Origin: Microbulbifer elongatus
GTDB lineage: Bacteria; Pseudomonadota; Gammaproteobacteria; Pseudomonadales; Cellvibrionaceae
Reading direction: 5' to 3'
DNA length: 64,000 bases
Assembly: GCF_020524885.1 (NCBI RefSeq)
Contig: NZ_JAIVKJ010000001.1
Coordinates: 1,302,001 to 1,366,000, forward strand
In this document: one piece after another, positions 32,609-41,109 of the stretch
Numbering within the stretch: the stretch's first letter is position 1
Layout: each line of letters begins with the position of its first letter
Made by a program: the position numbers and the translations under genes
The notes under the pieces: model-generated
Told to the model about the DNA's origin: nothing
Seen by the model: the letters and a program-made list of their open reading frames with translations, nothing else
The model's database searches: none

Positions 32609-33424
32609 TTACTCGCTGCGCTCTTCCGCGCACAGAATCCGCACCAGGCGATCCGCCAGGGGCTTGCCCACAAGGCGCTCGGCGATGGGGTTTGCCGGGT
32701 CCAGGTGCACGATATTGCGGCGGATCAGGGTGTCGCGCTGCTTGAGTTGCGCGCGCGCCTGAGGATCTTCGACAGGTTTGGCCGCTTCGACCAGCTTCAG
32801 CCAGTGCTCCACATAGGCAAAGATTTTCGGCTCGACCTTTTCGCGGTAGAAGTCCAACGGCACCACGCCAGCCAACGCTACAGGCGAGAGCGAACCGCGA
32901 ATAAACGGCATGGCCGCATTGAAAGGCTTCACACCTGCCTCGAACAACTCCGCCTGCAGGCTCATGTAAATGTCGTTCAGGGGTGCCAGGTATTTTTCGA
33001 CATGCTCCGGGTAGGACAGCGGCTCGTAGCGCGGCATCGGGTCCACGTAGAAAAAGGCATCAGGCAAGGTGCCGAATGCCATACCCAGGTGCGGAACATC
33101 CACGCTGTCGTTCAGGTAGATGGTCAGGTGAATGTTGGTGAAGGTGTTCTGCGGAACACCGATATTCGAATGGATGACCCAGTCCACCGGCGATGCATCG
33201 CCGGTGAAGGTGCGCATCCTGCCCACATGCTCGCCCTTGAGATCATCGAAGGTGTGCAGATCGGCACAGCGCATGTCCTCTTTCAGCGACAGGCGGTTCT
33301 GAATCAGTTCCCACACGCGGTCGCGGGTGGTCATCACCGCATCGAAGATTTCACTCGTATCGATATGTTCATTACCGGCGAGGTGCGCGGCGAATTCTTT
33401 TGTCAGATTTTTGGTGTTTTCCAT
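32609..33424 (-). CDS. red chlorophyll catabolite reductase-like protein 2
   Basis: A 271-residue protein that parallels plant RCCR over most of its length. Matches include ASPVDWVIHSNI (77-88) against RCCR SSPIDFVIGSWI, LNDSVDVPH against LNSSTKAPN, VDPMPRYE against LDLPHRKD, PEHVEKY against PDYLKEY, SPVAL against SPTAS, and the late KQRDTLIRRNIVHLD against ERRDKSFRRKSIE. The position of the Arabidopsis catalytic-site Glu appears to be Ala here, unlike RCCR-like 1. A reductase acting on open-chain tetrapyrroles or fragments is inferred. It starts 12 bases after the MFS gene; ATATCAATAGT overlaps its start region. Confidence 0.78.
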   Translation of the reverse strand: MENTKNLTKEFAAHLAGNEHIDTSEIFDAVMTTRDRVWELIQNRLSLKEDMRCADLHTFDDLKGEHVGRMRTFTGDASPVDWVIHSNIGVPQNTFTNIHLTIYLNDSVDVPHLGMAFGTLPDAFFYVDPMPRYEPLSYPEHVEKYLAPLNDIYMSLQAELFEAGVKPFNAAMPFIRGSLSPVALAGVVPLDFYREKVEPKIFAYVEHWLKLVEAAKPVEDPQARAQLKQRDTLIRRNIVHLDPANPIAERLVGKPLADRLVRILCAEERSE

Positions 33425-33436
33425 ATCAATAGTTCT

Positions 33437-34798
33437 CTATTGGCTGGTTGCAATTGCAGAGATGGAAGACGGCTTGTCGGCCGCGCTTTGAATTGAAAGG
33501 TGTTTGCGCAGCCAAAGGCTCCAGACGCAGACAGCAAAGTTCAGTACGCCGAACAGCACGAAGGGGGCGCTGGGCGATACCTTGGCGAACAGGACGCCGC
33601 CGCCAGAGGTGCCGAGTAAAATTCCAAACGCGCCGGCAACACCGAAGAAGCCGATGGTTGCACCGCGATAGGCTTCTGGCGCTTGCTGGCCAACAAGGGC
33701 CTGGCTGCTGACAAACGCACTGATTTCGGCAATACCCATGACAAACAACAGGGCAATTACCCAGTCGGCAGTGGGGTCGTGGATCAGGAACACCGCACCG
33801 TAAACAATGGCTGCCAGCCCCGATGCCATGGCGACGGCGGTTACCCGCGTGGTGCGGTCTGCGATCAGGCCCATCATCACGGAACCGAGCAGGGCACCGG
33901 CAACCGTCGCCAGTACTCGCGGGACCGCCAGCTGGAACATGGCTTCGCTGGCGGTCAGGCCCAGTTCACGGGTTCCGTACTGGACCAGCCACAGTGAAAT
34001 AAATGCGCCCGTCACGGCGAGGTCGCCACGGGAAATAAACGCGGCACCGTAGGACAGCGCGGTCTGGGGATCCCTTGCGGCTTTGAGCCCGCCGATCAAT
34101 GTACGTGCCAGGGACTCCCGGGCCTTGGTGGCGGTTTGCGCGACTCTCGGTGCCAGTCCCGCCAGTGCGACCAATGCTGCGACCAGGCCCAGGGCGCCCG
34201 CCACGGCGAAGGTGCTTTGCTGCGCGGTCAGTTCATCCATACCTTGTCCGCTGAATACGCGGGGCAGGCTGGCGAGTATGGGAGGAATAAAAGCACCCAG
34301 GGTGGCAGCCATTGCCTGCATGCCATTGGCGCGACCGCGGGATGATTCCGAGGCGTAATCGGCGACTACGGTCACCATCATTCCGATCATGGCGGCGCTG
34401 CCCACGGCGACCAGAAGGCGGAACGCAACCAGCTGGGCAATCGAGCCGGCATGGGGGTAGAGAGCAAATCCGATACCGGTCAGCGCCAGACCGAAAACAT
34501 AGACCGGCCGGCGGCCAATGCGATCGGAGAGGGCGCCCGCGGTGCCAAGCAACAGGATGAATACCAGTTCCTGCATTGCCCCCAGGTAACCGGTCACCAT
34601 GGCCTGTGTTTCCTGGGCGATGCCCATTACGTGCAGCAGGCCCGGTTGCAGGACCGACAGGGCACCTGCATAGCCAGAAGAGATAAACACCGCAAACAGG
34701 TAGGTTGCGAAGTTATTGCGGGAGATGCCGGGTGCCAGTGGGACGCCGAGCCAGGTTTTTGTGGGCGGATGGTTGGTGGTCTGGTTATTTGCATCCAT
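33437..34798 (-). CDS. MFS transporter (module 2)
   Basis: A 453-residue twelve-helix MFS protein, paralogous to 10642-11973. Shared landmarks are the loop GALSDRIGRRP, GLIADRTTR in the second half, SRGDL...QYGT and QQAPEAYRGATIGFF. It heads the leftward operon that continues with RCCR-like 2, the PEP mutase-type lyase and ALDH 2. The start ATG 34798 is preferred; ATG 34816 is possible. It probably carries a pathway substrate or intermediate over the inner membrane. Confidence 0.84.
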   Translation of the reverse strand: MDANNQTTNHPPTKTWLGVPLAPGISRNNFATYLFAVFISSGYAGALSVLQPGLLHVMGIAQETQAMVTGYLGAMQELVFILLLGTAGALSDRIGRRPVYVFGLALTGIGFALYPHAGSIAQLVAFRLLVAVGSAAMIGMMVTVVADYASESSRGRANGMQAMAATLGAFIPPILASLPRVFSGQGMDELTAQQSTFAVAGALGLVAALVALAGLAPRVAQTATKARESLARTLIGGLKAARDPQTALSYGAAFISRGDLAVTGAFISLWLVQYGTRELGLTASEAMFQLAVPRVLATVAGALLGSVMMGLIADRTTRVTAVAMASGLAAIVYGAVFLIHDPTADWVIALLFVMGIAEISAFVSSQALVGQQAPEAYRGATIGFFGVAGAFGILLGTSGGGVLFAKVSPSAPFVLFGVLNFAVCVWSLWLRKHLSIQSAADKPSSISAIATSQ

Positions 34799-34869
34799 GG
34801 TGCAGGGCCTCGCCATTGCCGGGCTGTTCCCAGCAGTTTTATATTCTTATACGTTCTTATTTAAAATCT

Positions 34870-35667
34870 TCAAAGTCCGTGCTGCGCGAACTGGTCTTCG
34901 CGCTTTCTTACCAGCCCCTTTACCAGCCGGGCAGCGATTTTGCCGCTGGTCAGCCAGCGAATTTTCTTTCCACTTCTGTTACAAGCCAGAATTTCTTCGG
35001 CCAGGTAAGCGGAAACCGTATCCACCTGGTCCACCAGGTTATTCATGAACTTGCGTGAGCGGGCGAACTTTTCCGGGTCCTGGGCAGCTTCGCGAATGAC
35101 CGCTTCGGTAATAACCATGCCCGGGCGAATTTTGCCCACCAGAATACCTGTGTCTTTCAGTTCACTGGAGAGGGCGTCGGTAAAATAGTCCAGGGCACGC
35201 TTGGTGCTGCCGTATATACCCATGCCCGGGAAGTATTCACCGTCACTGCCGCCTCCCAGCATATTGAAAATCTTGCCGCTGCGCTGCTTTTTCATACCCG
35301 CTGCTGCGACCCGGCACCCATTGATAGTACCGAATAGATTGGTCTGCACCATCGCATCAATTTCTGACTGCGGAGTTTCTAAAATTTGCCAGCTGGTGCG
35401 CGCGAGCCCAGCGTTATTGATCCAGATATCGACCCGGGTAAACGCCTCCTCAGCGAATTCCCACAGCGCTTGCACTTGCGCCGGGTCACTGGTGTCGCAG
35501 GCAAAGCCCCGGCACTTGCGCGCGGGAATCTGTAACCGGTTGAGTGCGGTCCACACGGATTCTTCACTGCGTCCACTGATGACCACTTTGTGACCATTGT
35601 CCAGGAAGGCTTTGGCAAGGCCGAAGCCGATGCCTTTGGTACTGCCGGTAATGACGATATTGGCCAT
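34870..35667 (-). CDS. SDR resembling chlorophyll b reductase NOL/NYC1, copy 2
   Basis: A 265-residue short-chain dehydrogenase with VITGSTKGIG (5-14), DIWINNAG (80-87) and the catalytic Ser141, Tyr152, Lys156. Its sequence follows plant NOL from memory: GFACD, the SGKIFNMLGGGSDG block (NOL has GGHIFNIDGAGSDG), IYGSTKRALDYF, RPGMVITEA, VDTVSAYLAEEI and IRWLTSGKI. It should reduce a carbonyl of a tetrapyrrole or related compound with NADPH. It is divergent from nitrilase 2, with an ATATATCAATAG operator candidate in the gap. It is the copy of 8161-8967 in module 2. Confidence 0.8.
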   Translation of the reverse strand: MANIVITGSTKGIGFGLAKAFLDNGHKVVISGRSEESVWTALNRLQIPARKCRGFACDTSDPAQVQALWEFAEEAFTRVDIWINNAGLARTSWQILETPQSEIDAMVQTNLFGTINGCRVAAAGMKKQRSGKIFNMLGGGSDGEYFPGMGIYGSTKRALDYFTDALSSELKDTGILVGKIRPGMVITEAVIREAAQDPEKFARSRKFMNNLVDQVDTVSAYLAEEILACNRSGKKIRWLTSGKIAARLVKGLVRKREDQFAQHGL

Positions 35668-35734
35668 GCTGCAAGTCCGTGTGAGAGTCCGTTTGAGTTT
35701 CCGGGAGTCAGTCGTGGAAGTCTTCGTGGGAATT

Positions 35735-35758
35735 AGTGTAATAAAGATATATCAATAG
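35735..35758. promoter_or_regulatory. candidate GntR operator between NOL-like 2 and nitrilase 2
   Basis: ATAAAGATATATCAATAG shares 12 bases (ATATATCAATAG) with the site at 3061-3072 and AAAGATATA with the sites at 12072 and 23527. It has the TATATCAAT form of the core and no full TGTTATAACA. Confidence 0.45.
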
Positions 35759-35847
35759 TACAATTGGTCCCGTTAGGATTTTATGCAATGACTGGGCCCA
35801 ATCACCGGGCTCGAATGCTTGCCTGGAACGATTGGAAGGAAATGACA

Positions 35848-37548
35848 ATGCCAAAAGTCGCCGCGCTGCAGTTTGCCACTGGAACAGAGATCGACGAAAA
35901 CCTCGCCACCTGTATCCGAATGATTGATACGGCGGCGGCCGCTGGCGCGCGGCTGATGGTGTTGCCGGAATTCTGCAATCGCATCTCCTGGTATAAAGAT
36001 CAGGATCAGGCGTGGGACTGCGCACTGGATCTTCATGGGCCATTTCTTGACGCAATTGCTGAGCGAGCGCGCTTCCACGGCTGTTACGTTTTGATCAATG
36101 TGTCCCTGCGACGTGAGAAACCGGATATCACGGTGACTTCACTCATGTACGGCCCCAAGGGGGATCTGCTGGGTGAGGCCGACAAGCAGAGCCTGATGGG
36201 GCACGAGAATGACTTCTTCACCCCCGCTAGGAGAGCTGCCGGGCTGGTAGACACCGAGTTCGGCCGGATAGGCTTTGTGGCCTGTCGCGATGGAATCAGT
36301 TTTGAACCCTCGCGGCGCCTGGCGCTGGCAGGGGCCGACCTGTTGTGCAATTCCCTGAATTCATTTGCGTTTGATGAGGCCAGCCTGCATGTGCGGGCCC
36401 GTGCGGCGGAAAATCGTCTGATCATGATTGCCGCAAACAAGGTCGGACCGCTGGTACCAGAGGCGGAATTGGCCCAGGTCAGCACAATGACCGAGATTCC
36501 CCAGGCGTTACTTTATGGCGCCGGTGAAAGTCAGGTGGTTGGCGTCGATGGTCGTCCACTGGTGGAGGGGAAGCGAGGGGTTGAGCAGGTCGTGATCGCC
36601 GACATCCCGGATCGCGACGCGCGCCTCCAGCTAAGCATGGGAGTGCTGGCCCGCCGTAAGTCTGCGCTCTATGAGGGGCTCAAGCAGAATGCTATAGCGC
36701 CCCAAGAGGATGCTGCGGCGGTTGTTGATGTCGCGTTGTTGGATCCCTGCGGGGAAGGGGAGGCCGCGATCGACCGCGCCGAAGCCCTGATTATGGACTT
36801 GCCCGACAATGTTGCCCTCGCGATATTGCCCGCATGTTTCCCGGTCCGCGATGCCGCAGAAGACTGGGAGCGCACACTGGGACTATGCCGAATTGCGGAA
36901 GCGCGGCTGTCCGAGGTGTGCCGCCGCAAGGGGATAAAAGTTTGTATGAGCGTGATTGAAGAGGGGCAGTACAGCTCCCATCACGTTGGTTTATTGCTGA
37001 ATGAAAATGGACGTGCAATGGCGCAGCCACAATTGCACCGCTGCCCCCTGGGACTCGCGCCGGGCGGCACCGAGTTGCAGGTATGCGACCTGCCATGGGG
37101 GCGCGTTGCGCTGCTTGTGGGAGACGATTGCCTGTACCCGGAGCTGGCCCGCATCGCGGCACTGCAAGGGGTGCATTGCCTGCTGGCTATACCGTCAGCG
37201 GGAATGCGCTGCAAAAGCGGCAGGGGGCATAACTTACCCCTGCTGTTGGCGGCGCGGGCGGCGGAAAACCGGGTGTGTCTGGTTGCCGCTACCCGGGCAG
37301 GCAAGGGCGGCTTGCTCGCGAGCCTGGAGCAGGAATTCACCCTGATGGAACCCTGGCATCAACGCCGCTTTGACGGATATATCAATCACCCCCTGATCAC
37401 TTCCCAGCAGGGGGAGGTAACCATAGCGACATTGCACCCGGCGGCCGCGGCAAACAAAATGCTCTCCGCCAATACGCACCTTTTGCGTGATCGCGCGCAC
37501 CAGTCCACCGACTATCTGCTGCCAGTGCAAACCGGAGCAACGGCATGA
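35848..37548 (+). CDS. two-domain carbon-nitrogen hydrolase (nitrilase family) 2
   Basis: A 566-residue paralogue of 12177-13889. The N-terminal triad is Glu41 (VLPEF), Lys113 (EADKQ) and Cys146 (FVACRDG). In the second half the cysteine position is Gly in VGDDCLYPE, so that domain is again probably inactive. It should be an amidase for a half-amide or carbamoyl compound. ATG 35848 follows GGAAGGA at good spacing; longer starts run into the operator region. Its TGA overlaps the next ATG by four bases, so the following unknown gene is translated with it. Confidence 0.85.
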   Translation: MPKVAALQFATGTEIDENLATCIRMIDTAAAAGARLMVLPEFCNRISWYKDQDQAWDCALDLHGPFLDAIAERARFHGCYVLINVSLRREKPDITVTSLMYGPKGDLLGEADKQSLMGHENDFFTPARRAAGLVDTEFGRIGFVACRDGISFEPSRRLALAGADLLCNSLNSFAFDEASLHVRARAAENRLIMIAANKVGPLVPEAELAQVSTMTEIPQALLYGAGESQVVGVDGRPLVEGKRGVEQVVIADIPDRDARLQLSMGVLARRKSALYEGLKQNAIAPQEDAAAVVDVALLDPCGEGEAAIDRAEALIMDLPDNVALAILPACFPVRDAAEDWERTLGLCRIAEARLSEVCRRKGIKVCMSVIEEGQYSSHHVGLLLNENGRAMAQPQLHRCPLGLAPGGTELQVCDLPWGRVALLVGDDCLYPELARIAALQGVHCLLAIPSAGMRCKSGRGHNLPLLLAARAAENRVCLVAATRAGKGGLLASLEQEFTLMEPWHQRRFDGYINHPLITSQQGEVTIATLHPAAAANKMLSANTHLLRDRAHQSTDYLLPVQTGATA

Positions 37549-38315
37549 TTCCGGACAGGGCCGGTGGTGCTGTGCTGGCGCGAGGAGAGTATGAATACCG
37601 CTGCAATGACGACGTTGCCCCACTGAGCGAGATCTGGCAGGTAGCGCAGATGTCAAATGGATACGAGATCTCGAGTACGCGCACGGTGCCCTCACAGTCC
37701 CTGGTGATCAGGGCCCGCGCACAGGTCGTCAGTGGTTCCATCGCTCGCTGCTGGCTCAGGTGGTGTGTGCAGGGTGGCGAAGAGTGCCTGGCGACGGCAA
37801 CTTACCGTGGTGATCGAAAGCGGAAAGCAGGGGGGCTGTATCGCTTCCGCCGTGCGGGTTTTCCGGTCAGAAGTGTCCCGGTCAAAGAGCAGCACTATTT
37901 TCCATTATTGCGTGTGTTTTCCGGCCAGCTTCTTGGGGCGCTTGCCGCAGAGGGTGGCCGTGGTGAAGTGCTGGTGCCATGGATTCAGGATCCAGCCCGG
38001 TCCGACAGGCTGTTTACCCCGGACTTTTCGTTGCGCACCCTGGAGCATCTCGGGGTGGAGCGGGGAGGTGATGGCGGTGGGCGAGTAGACTGCTACCGCT
38101 ATGGAGGTGGTCAGTATGAAAACAGCGCAGAGTACCGGCTACGCGATGGTTTGTTGTTGGACTATCGCTGGCAACAGGGTGAAAAAATCTGGCACGTGCT
38201 GCTGAAAAACGTTTGCGGGCAATGGCCTGGAGAAAAACTCTGGCCTCATGCCCGCCCGAAGCCCGCACTGACAAGCGCGGTGCATGAGGGAGTCGGAGAA
38301 GAGGTGGTGCGGTAA
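37545..38315 (+). CDS. unknown 256-residue protein coupled to nitrilase 2
   Basis: No family is recognised. The protein is soluble and strongly basic in its middle (residues about 75-100), with beta-type segments GEYEYRCNDD, NGYEISSTRTV and a C-terminal LLDYRWQQGEKIWHVLL. These hint at a DUF3108- or DUF6134-like beta-sheet protein, but this is weak. No signal peptide is seen. It overlaps nitrilase 2 by four bases (ATGA) and ends six bases before the convergent gntR gene. Module 1 has no counterpart next to its nitrilase. Confidence 0.6.
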   Translation: MIPDRAGGAVLARGEYEYRCNDDVAPLSEIWQVAQMSNGYEISSTRTVPSQSLVIRARAQVVSGSIARCWLRWCVQGGEECLATATYRGDRKRKAGGLYRFRRAGFPVRSVPVKEQHYFPLLRVFSGQLLGALAAEGGRGEVLVPWIQDPARSDRLFTPDFSLRTLEHLGVERGGDGGGRVDCYRYGGGQYENSAEYRLRDGLLLDYRWQQGEKIWHVLLKNVCGQWPGEKLWPHARPKPALTSAVHEGVGEEVVR

Positions 38316-38321
38316 CACCCG

Positions 38322-39104
38322 TTAGATTTCGTCCGCTTTCAGGTCCATCTGGTACTGGAAGCGGTCGGGGTGGTAAAGCACGTGCATAAAGTCCACGAGC
38401 TGTTCCTTGCCGTTCACCTTCGTGTAAGAGCGGCGGGTCAGGCTAAGTAAGGGAGCGCCTGCCGTGGTGGCCAGTTCTCGTGCGCTTTCACGGGTGGCGG
38501 CTTCGGCACTCAGGGTCTGGGTGACGTGGGTGATTTCCAGTCCCTGTTTGCGGAAAACTTCCAGTCTGGGTGTTTTCTCGAATTGCTTGGCGGATACCTT
38601 CCGCTTCAGGCCTGCGGTCCAGCTTACGTAATAGCCGAACGGTGCGCCGTCACGGGAGCGCGTACGCTCCAGTCGCAATGCGGTTTCGCCGGCTTCCAGA
38701 TCCAGTTCCTCGCGAATTTCCGCCGGGGGTTGCAGCATTTCACAAGTGCGGACTTCCACCTCGGAATGCCGTGCCATGCTTTCGATTTCCTGCAGCATGC
38801 CGACCAGTGGCGCCTTTACCGGCTGCTGCTGGTACTCGTAAATCACGTGCGTGCCTTTGCCGCGGCGACGTTCGACCAGGCTCTCAGCGGCCAGCTCATC
38901 CATTGCCCGCTTGGCGGTAATGCGGGAAACGCTGAACGATTCCGCCAGCTGCAATTCTGTAGGCATCTGGTCGCCATGCTCCAGTGTTCCGTTCAGGATG
39001 GCATTTTTCAGCAGCGTATAAAGCTGGTAATACAGAGGTGCATGGGACTCTTCAGACAGCGATTCCAATTGCTGTTTACTGAATAGTGTATTTACTGCGT
39101 CCAT
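38322..39104 (-). CDS. GntR-family (HutC-type) transcription regulator
   Basis: A 260-residue regulator. The winged HTH (about 20-90) has the typical PLYYQLYTLLKNAI entry, MPTELQLAESFSVSRITAKRAMDEL as helix-turn-helix and the wing ERRRGKGTHV. A C-terminal UTRA/HutC effector domain (about 100-255) follows. Start ATG 39104 is taken from family fit; the longer start at 39152 would lie inside its own putative operator. It probably represses the island until a pathway compound binds. It is the only GntR gene in the window, and a matching operator lies directly upstream. Confidence 0.88.
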   Translation of the reverse strand: MDAVNTLFSKQQLESLSEESHAPLYYQLYTLLKNAILNGTLEHGDQMPTELQLAESFSVSRITAKRAMDELAAESLVERRRGKGTHVIYEYQQQPVKAPLVGMLQEIESMARHSEVEVRTCEMLQPPAEIREELDLEAGETALRLERTRSRDGAPFGYYVSWTAGLKRKVSAKQFEKTPRLEVFRKQGLEITHVTQTLSAEAATRESARELATTAGAPLLSLTRRSYTKVNGKEQLVDFMHVLYHPDRFQYQMDLKADEI

Positions 39105-39138
39105 AGCGTCGCGTCCTTCAGCCCGTCGGGAAAGCGCA

Positions 39139-39161
39139 TAATGATATAACATTCTATGTCA
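39139..39161. promoter_or_regulatory. candidate autoregulatory operator of the gntR gene
   Basis: AATGATATAACATT (39140-39153) is an imperfect palindrome that reads TATAACATT on one strand and TATATCATT on the other. TATGTCAA follows. It lies 36-57 bases before ATG 39104 and shares the core found in the other divergent promoters, which suggests autoregulation. Confidence 0.5.
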
Positions 39162-39175
39162 AATGCCAGCCGGCC

Positions 39176-40120
39176 TCAGGCCGGCTCTGCGACGGGCTGC
39201 GCACATTCCTTTAGCAAGGCGTTCGCAGGTGCGGAAAAAACGCCTTGCTGGGCGGTAATAAACTCGAGTACGCGCTCCAGGTAAGCGATTCTATGGGGTT
39301 GCCCCAGCATCCAGGGGTGGATGTTCAGCGCGAGAATCCGACCGCCCTGGTCCTGTGCTTCTGCGAGCAGGAAGCGGCACGCATCCTCGATCTGTTCCGC
39401 GTAGGACGTTTCCGAGTGCAGGTTGTTACGCAAAATGAACTGGTCTTCCAGTTCGGTGGATAGCGGCATTGCCCACAATGCGCCGCTGTCGGTATGAAAG
39501 CGGTAGGGCATGTCATCGTTTACCCAGTCACAGAAATACTCAACGCCCTGCTCCGCTAGTAGGGCGGGGGTATTTTCACTGTGCGTCTTGCCCGGGCTGA
39601 GCCACCCGGTAATCGCTTGGCCGCTGGCTTTGCGCAGGCTGCCCAGAGTGCGGGATATCCATTCTTTTTCCAGGCCCTTCGACTGGCCGCCATAGTGCGG
39701 GGTGTCCATATTCCAGCCATGGGCAATCACTTCGTCACCGCGCTCACGCAACATGTCCATCAGGTAGGGGGTGCGCTGAACCAGGTCCCCATTGATGGCA
39801 AAGGTCGGTTTTACGCCGTATTTGTCGAGTGCGCGCAAAATTCGGTAGATGCCGACCCGGTTGCCGTAATCCCTGAGGGAATAGTGGCGCAGGTCGGGGT
39901 AGGGCATGGTCATTCCGCCCGCTGGTGGGAAAGGTAAGCCGCGCTGATTGAGCGGAAAATACTGCAGGCTCACATTAACCCAGAGGGCAAGTTTTCCCTG
40001 TTGCCAGTGCACGGGCTCGCGCTCAGTCAACATCTGCCAGGAGTAGTGGCTGTGATCCATGCCGTAATGGCGCTCGGGGTACTGGAGGTGCTCCGGCCCC
40101 AGGGGTTCCAGATCGCTCAT
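39176..40120 (-). CDS. polysaccharide deacetylase-fold (PuuE/imidase-like) hydrolase 1
   Basis: A 314-residue NodB-type metal hydrolase. It has LRDYGNRVGIYRIL near residue 82, a metal-binding IAHGWNMDTPHYGG, and LSPGKTHSENT. This branch includes the allantoinase PuuE and cyclic imide hydrolases rather than sugar deacetylases. Opening a cyclic imide such as a substituted maleimide is the proposed reaction. ATG 40120 overlaps the stop of the next upstream gene by four bases; a 69-residue extension upstream is not family-like. It is in the leftward operon 41778-39176 with a second copy and an isochorismatase. Confidence 0.8.
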   Translation of the reverse strand: MSDLEPLGPEHLQYPERHYGMDHSHYSWQMLTEREPVHWQQGKLALWVNVSLQYFPLNQRGLPFPPAGGMTMPYPDLRHYSLRDYGNRVGIYRILRALDKYGVKPTFAINGDLVQRTPYLMDMLRERGDEVIAHGWNMDTPHYGGQSKGLEKEWISRTLGSLRKASGQAITGWLSPGKTHSENTPALLAEQGVEYFCDWVNDDMPYRFHTDSGALWAMPLSTELEDQFILRNNLHSETSYAEQIEDACRFLLAEAQDQGGRILALNIHPWMLGQPHRIAYLERVLEFITAQQGVFSAPANALLKECAQPVAEPA

Positions 40121-41079
40121 GATTGGGCTGCCTCCTGCTGCGCCGAGCCATTTTTCACGGCGATATCGGCGCGCGCATCGTCGTAATGGTTTTCCAGATA
40201 AAACTCGGCGATTTCCCGACCGGTGGTTACCCACACATCGGAGTGGCCGGTAATGTATTCCAGCGCTTCTTCGAAGGCGCGCAGCCGGTGTGGGCAGCTC
40301 ACCTGGTAATTGTGCGTAGGGATGCACATAACAGTGCCGTTCTCCGCACCCTCCTGATAAAGCCGGTCGAAGTTTTCCCGCAGCATCTGCCCGTATCGGC
40401 GCGGTTCCACCTTGTTGACCACATAGGCGATGGTGTCGTTCATCTCCAGAGAGTAGGGGATTGACACAAACCGTTTTCCGCTGCGCAGGTTGATCGGTGT
40501 GGGTTGATCATCATGGAACAGATCACAGGTATAGAATCCCCCCTCGTCGCCGAACAGCTCTGTGCCGACTTCGGCAAACAGGTCCAGCGTCTCTTCCGAG
40601 TGGGACAGGGCCGGTGCCAGATAGCCCGCGCACTTCTGTTCGGTATGGCGATAGATGGTTTCCATCGAGTCGCGAATCATTTCACGCTCCTGTTCGGCTG
40701 ACATGCCGTAGGTGTAGCGCGTGTTGTAAATTCCGTGACTGAAGAACTCCCAGTTGCGCTCGCGGCAAAGCTCGATGATTTCCGGGTGGTGATCGCACAG
40801 CGCGGTGGAGAGAGAGATAGATCCGCGGATGCCGTATTTATCCAGTAGCGCCATCTGGCGCATGTGACCAACGCGGTTACCGTAATCGCGGATACTGTAA
40901 CCGGGAACTGCCGGGCTGGGCTGCGGCCATGCCTTGCGGTGAGGGTTGGCTGGCGGGTTCAGCTCGTAAAATTCGATATTCGGCGCGACCCAGAAGGCTA
41001 CCCGGGCCCCATTGGGCCAGGTCAGGCGCGGTCTCTCATGGTAGGGCCAGTAATCGTAAAAGCCGGGATCGGAGCGCAT
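40117..41079 (-). CDS. polysaccharide deacetylase-fold (PuuE/imidase-like) hydrolase 2
   Basis: A 320-residue member of the same PuuE-like group. Landmarks are RPRLTWPNGARVAFWVAPN near the N-terminus, IRDYGNRVGHMRQMALLDKYG, FFSHGIYNTRYTYG as metal-binding block and LAPALSHSEET. ATG 41079 follows GACGAGG at proper spacing. Together with hydrolase 1 it could act as a two-subunit enzyme or process two different imides. The four-base overlap with hydrolase 1 and the 15-base gap to the isochorismatase gene show one transcript. Confidence 0.8.
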   Translation of the reverse strand: MRSDPGFYDYWPYHERPRLTWPNGARVAFWVAPNIEFYELNPPANPHRKAWPQPSPAVPGYSIRDYGNRVGHMRQMALLDKYGIRGSISLSTALCDHHPEIIELCRERNWEFFSHGIYNTRYTYGMSAEQEREMIRDSMETIYRHTEQKCAGYLAPALSHSEETLDLFAEVGTELFGDEGGFYTCDLFHDDQPTPINLRSGKRFVSIPYSLEMNDTIAYVVNKVEPRRYGQMLRENFDRLYQEGAENGTVMCIPTHNYQVSCPHRLRAFEEALEYITGHSDVWVTTGREIAEFYLENHYDDARADIAVKNGSAQQEAAQS

Positions 41080-41109
41080 GGATGGCCTCGTCAAGCTGCA
41101 GGTTGCGGT

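Noticed and set aside
39105-39152. Longer start of the GntR protein at 39152
   Set aside because: It adds 16 residues without family similarity and would place the start codon in the putative operator.
40121-40327. 69-residue N-terminal extension of imidase-like hydrolase 1
   Set aside because: Arg-rich sequence without family character that overlaps the 3' end of hydrolase 2; ATG 40120 with ATGA coupling is better.
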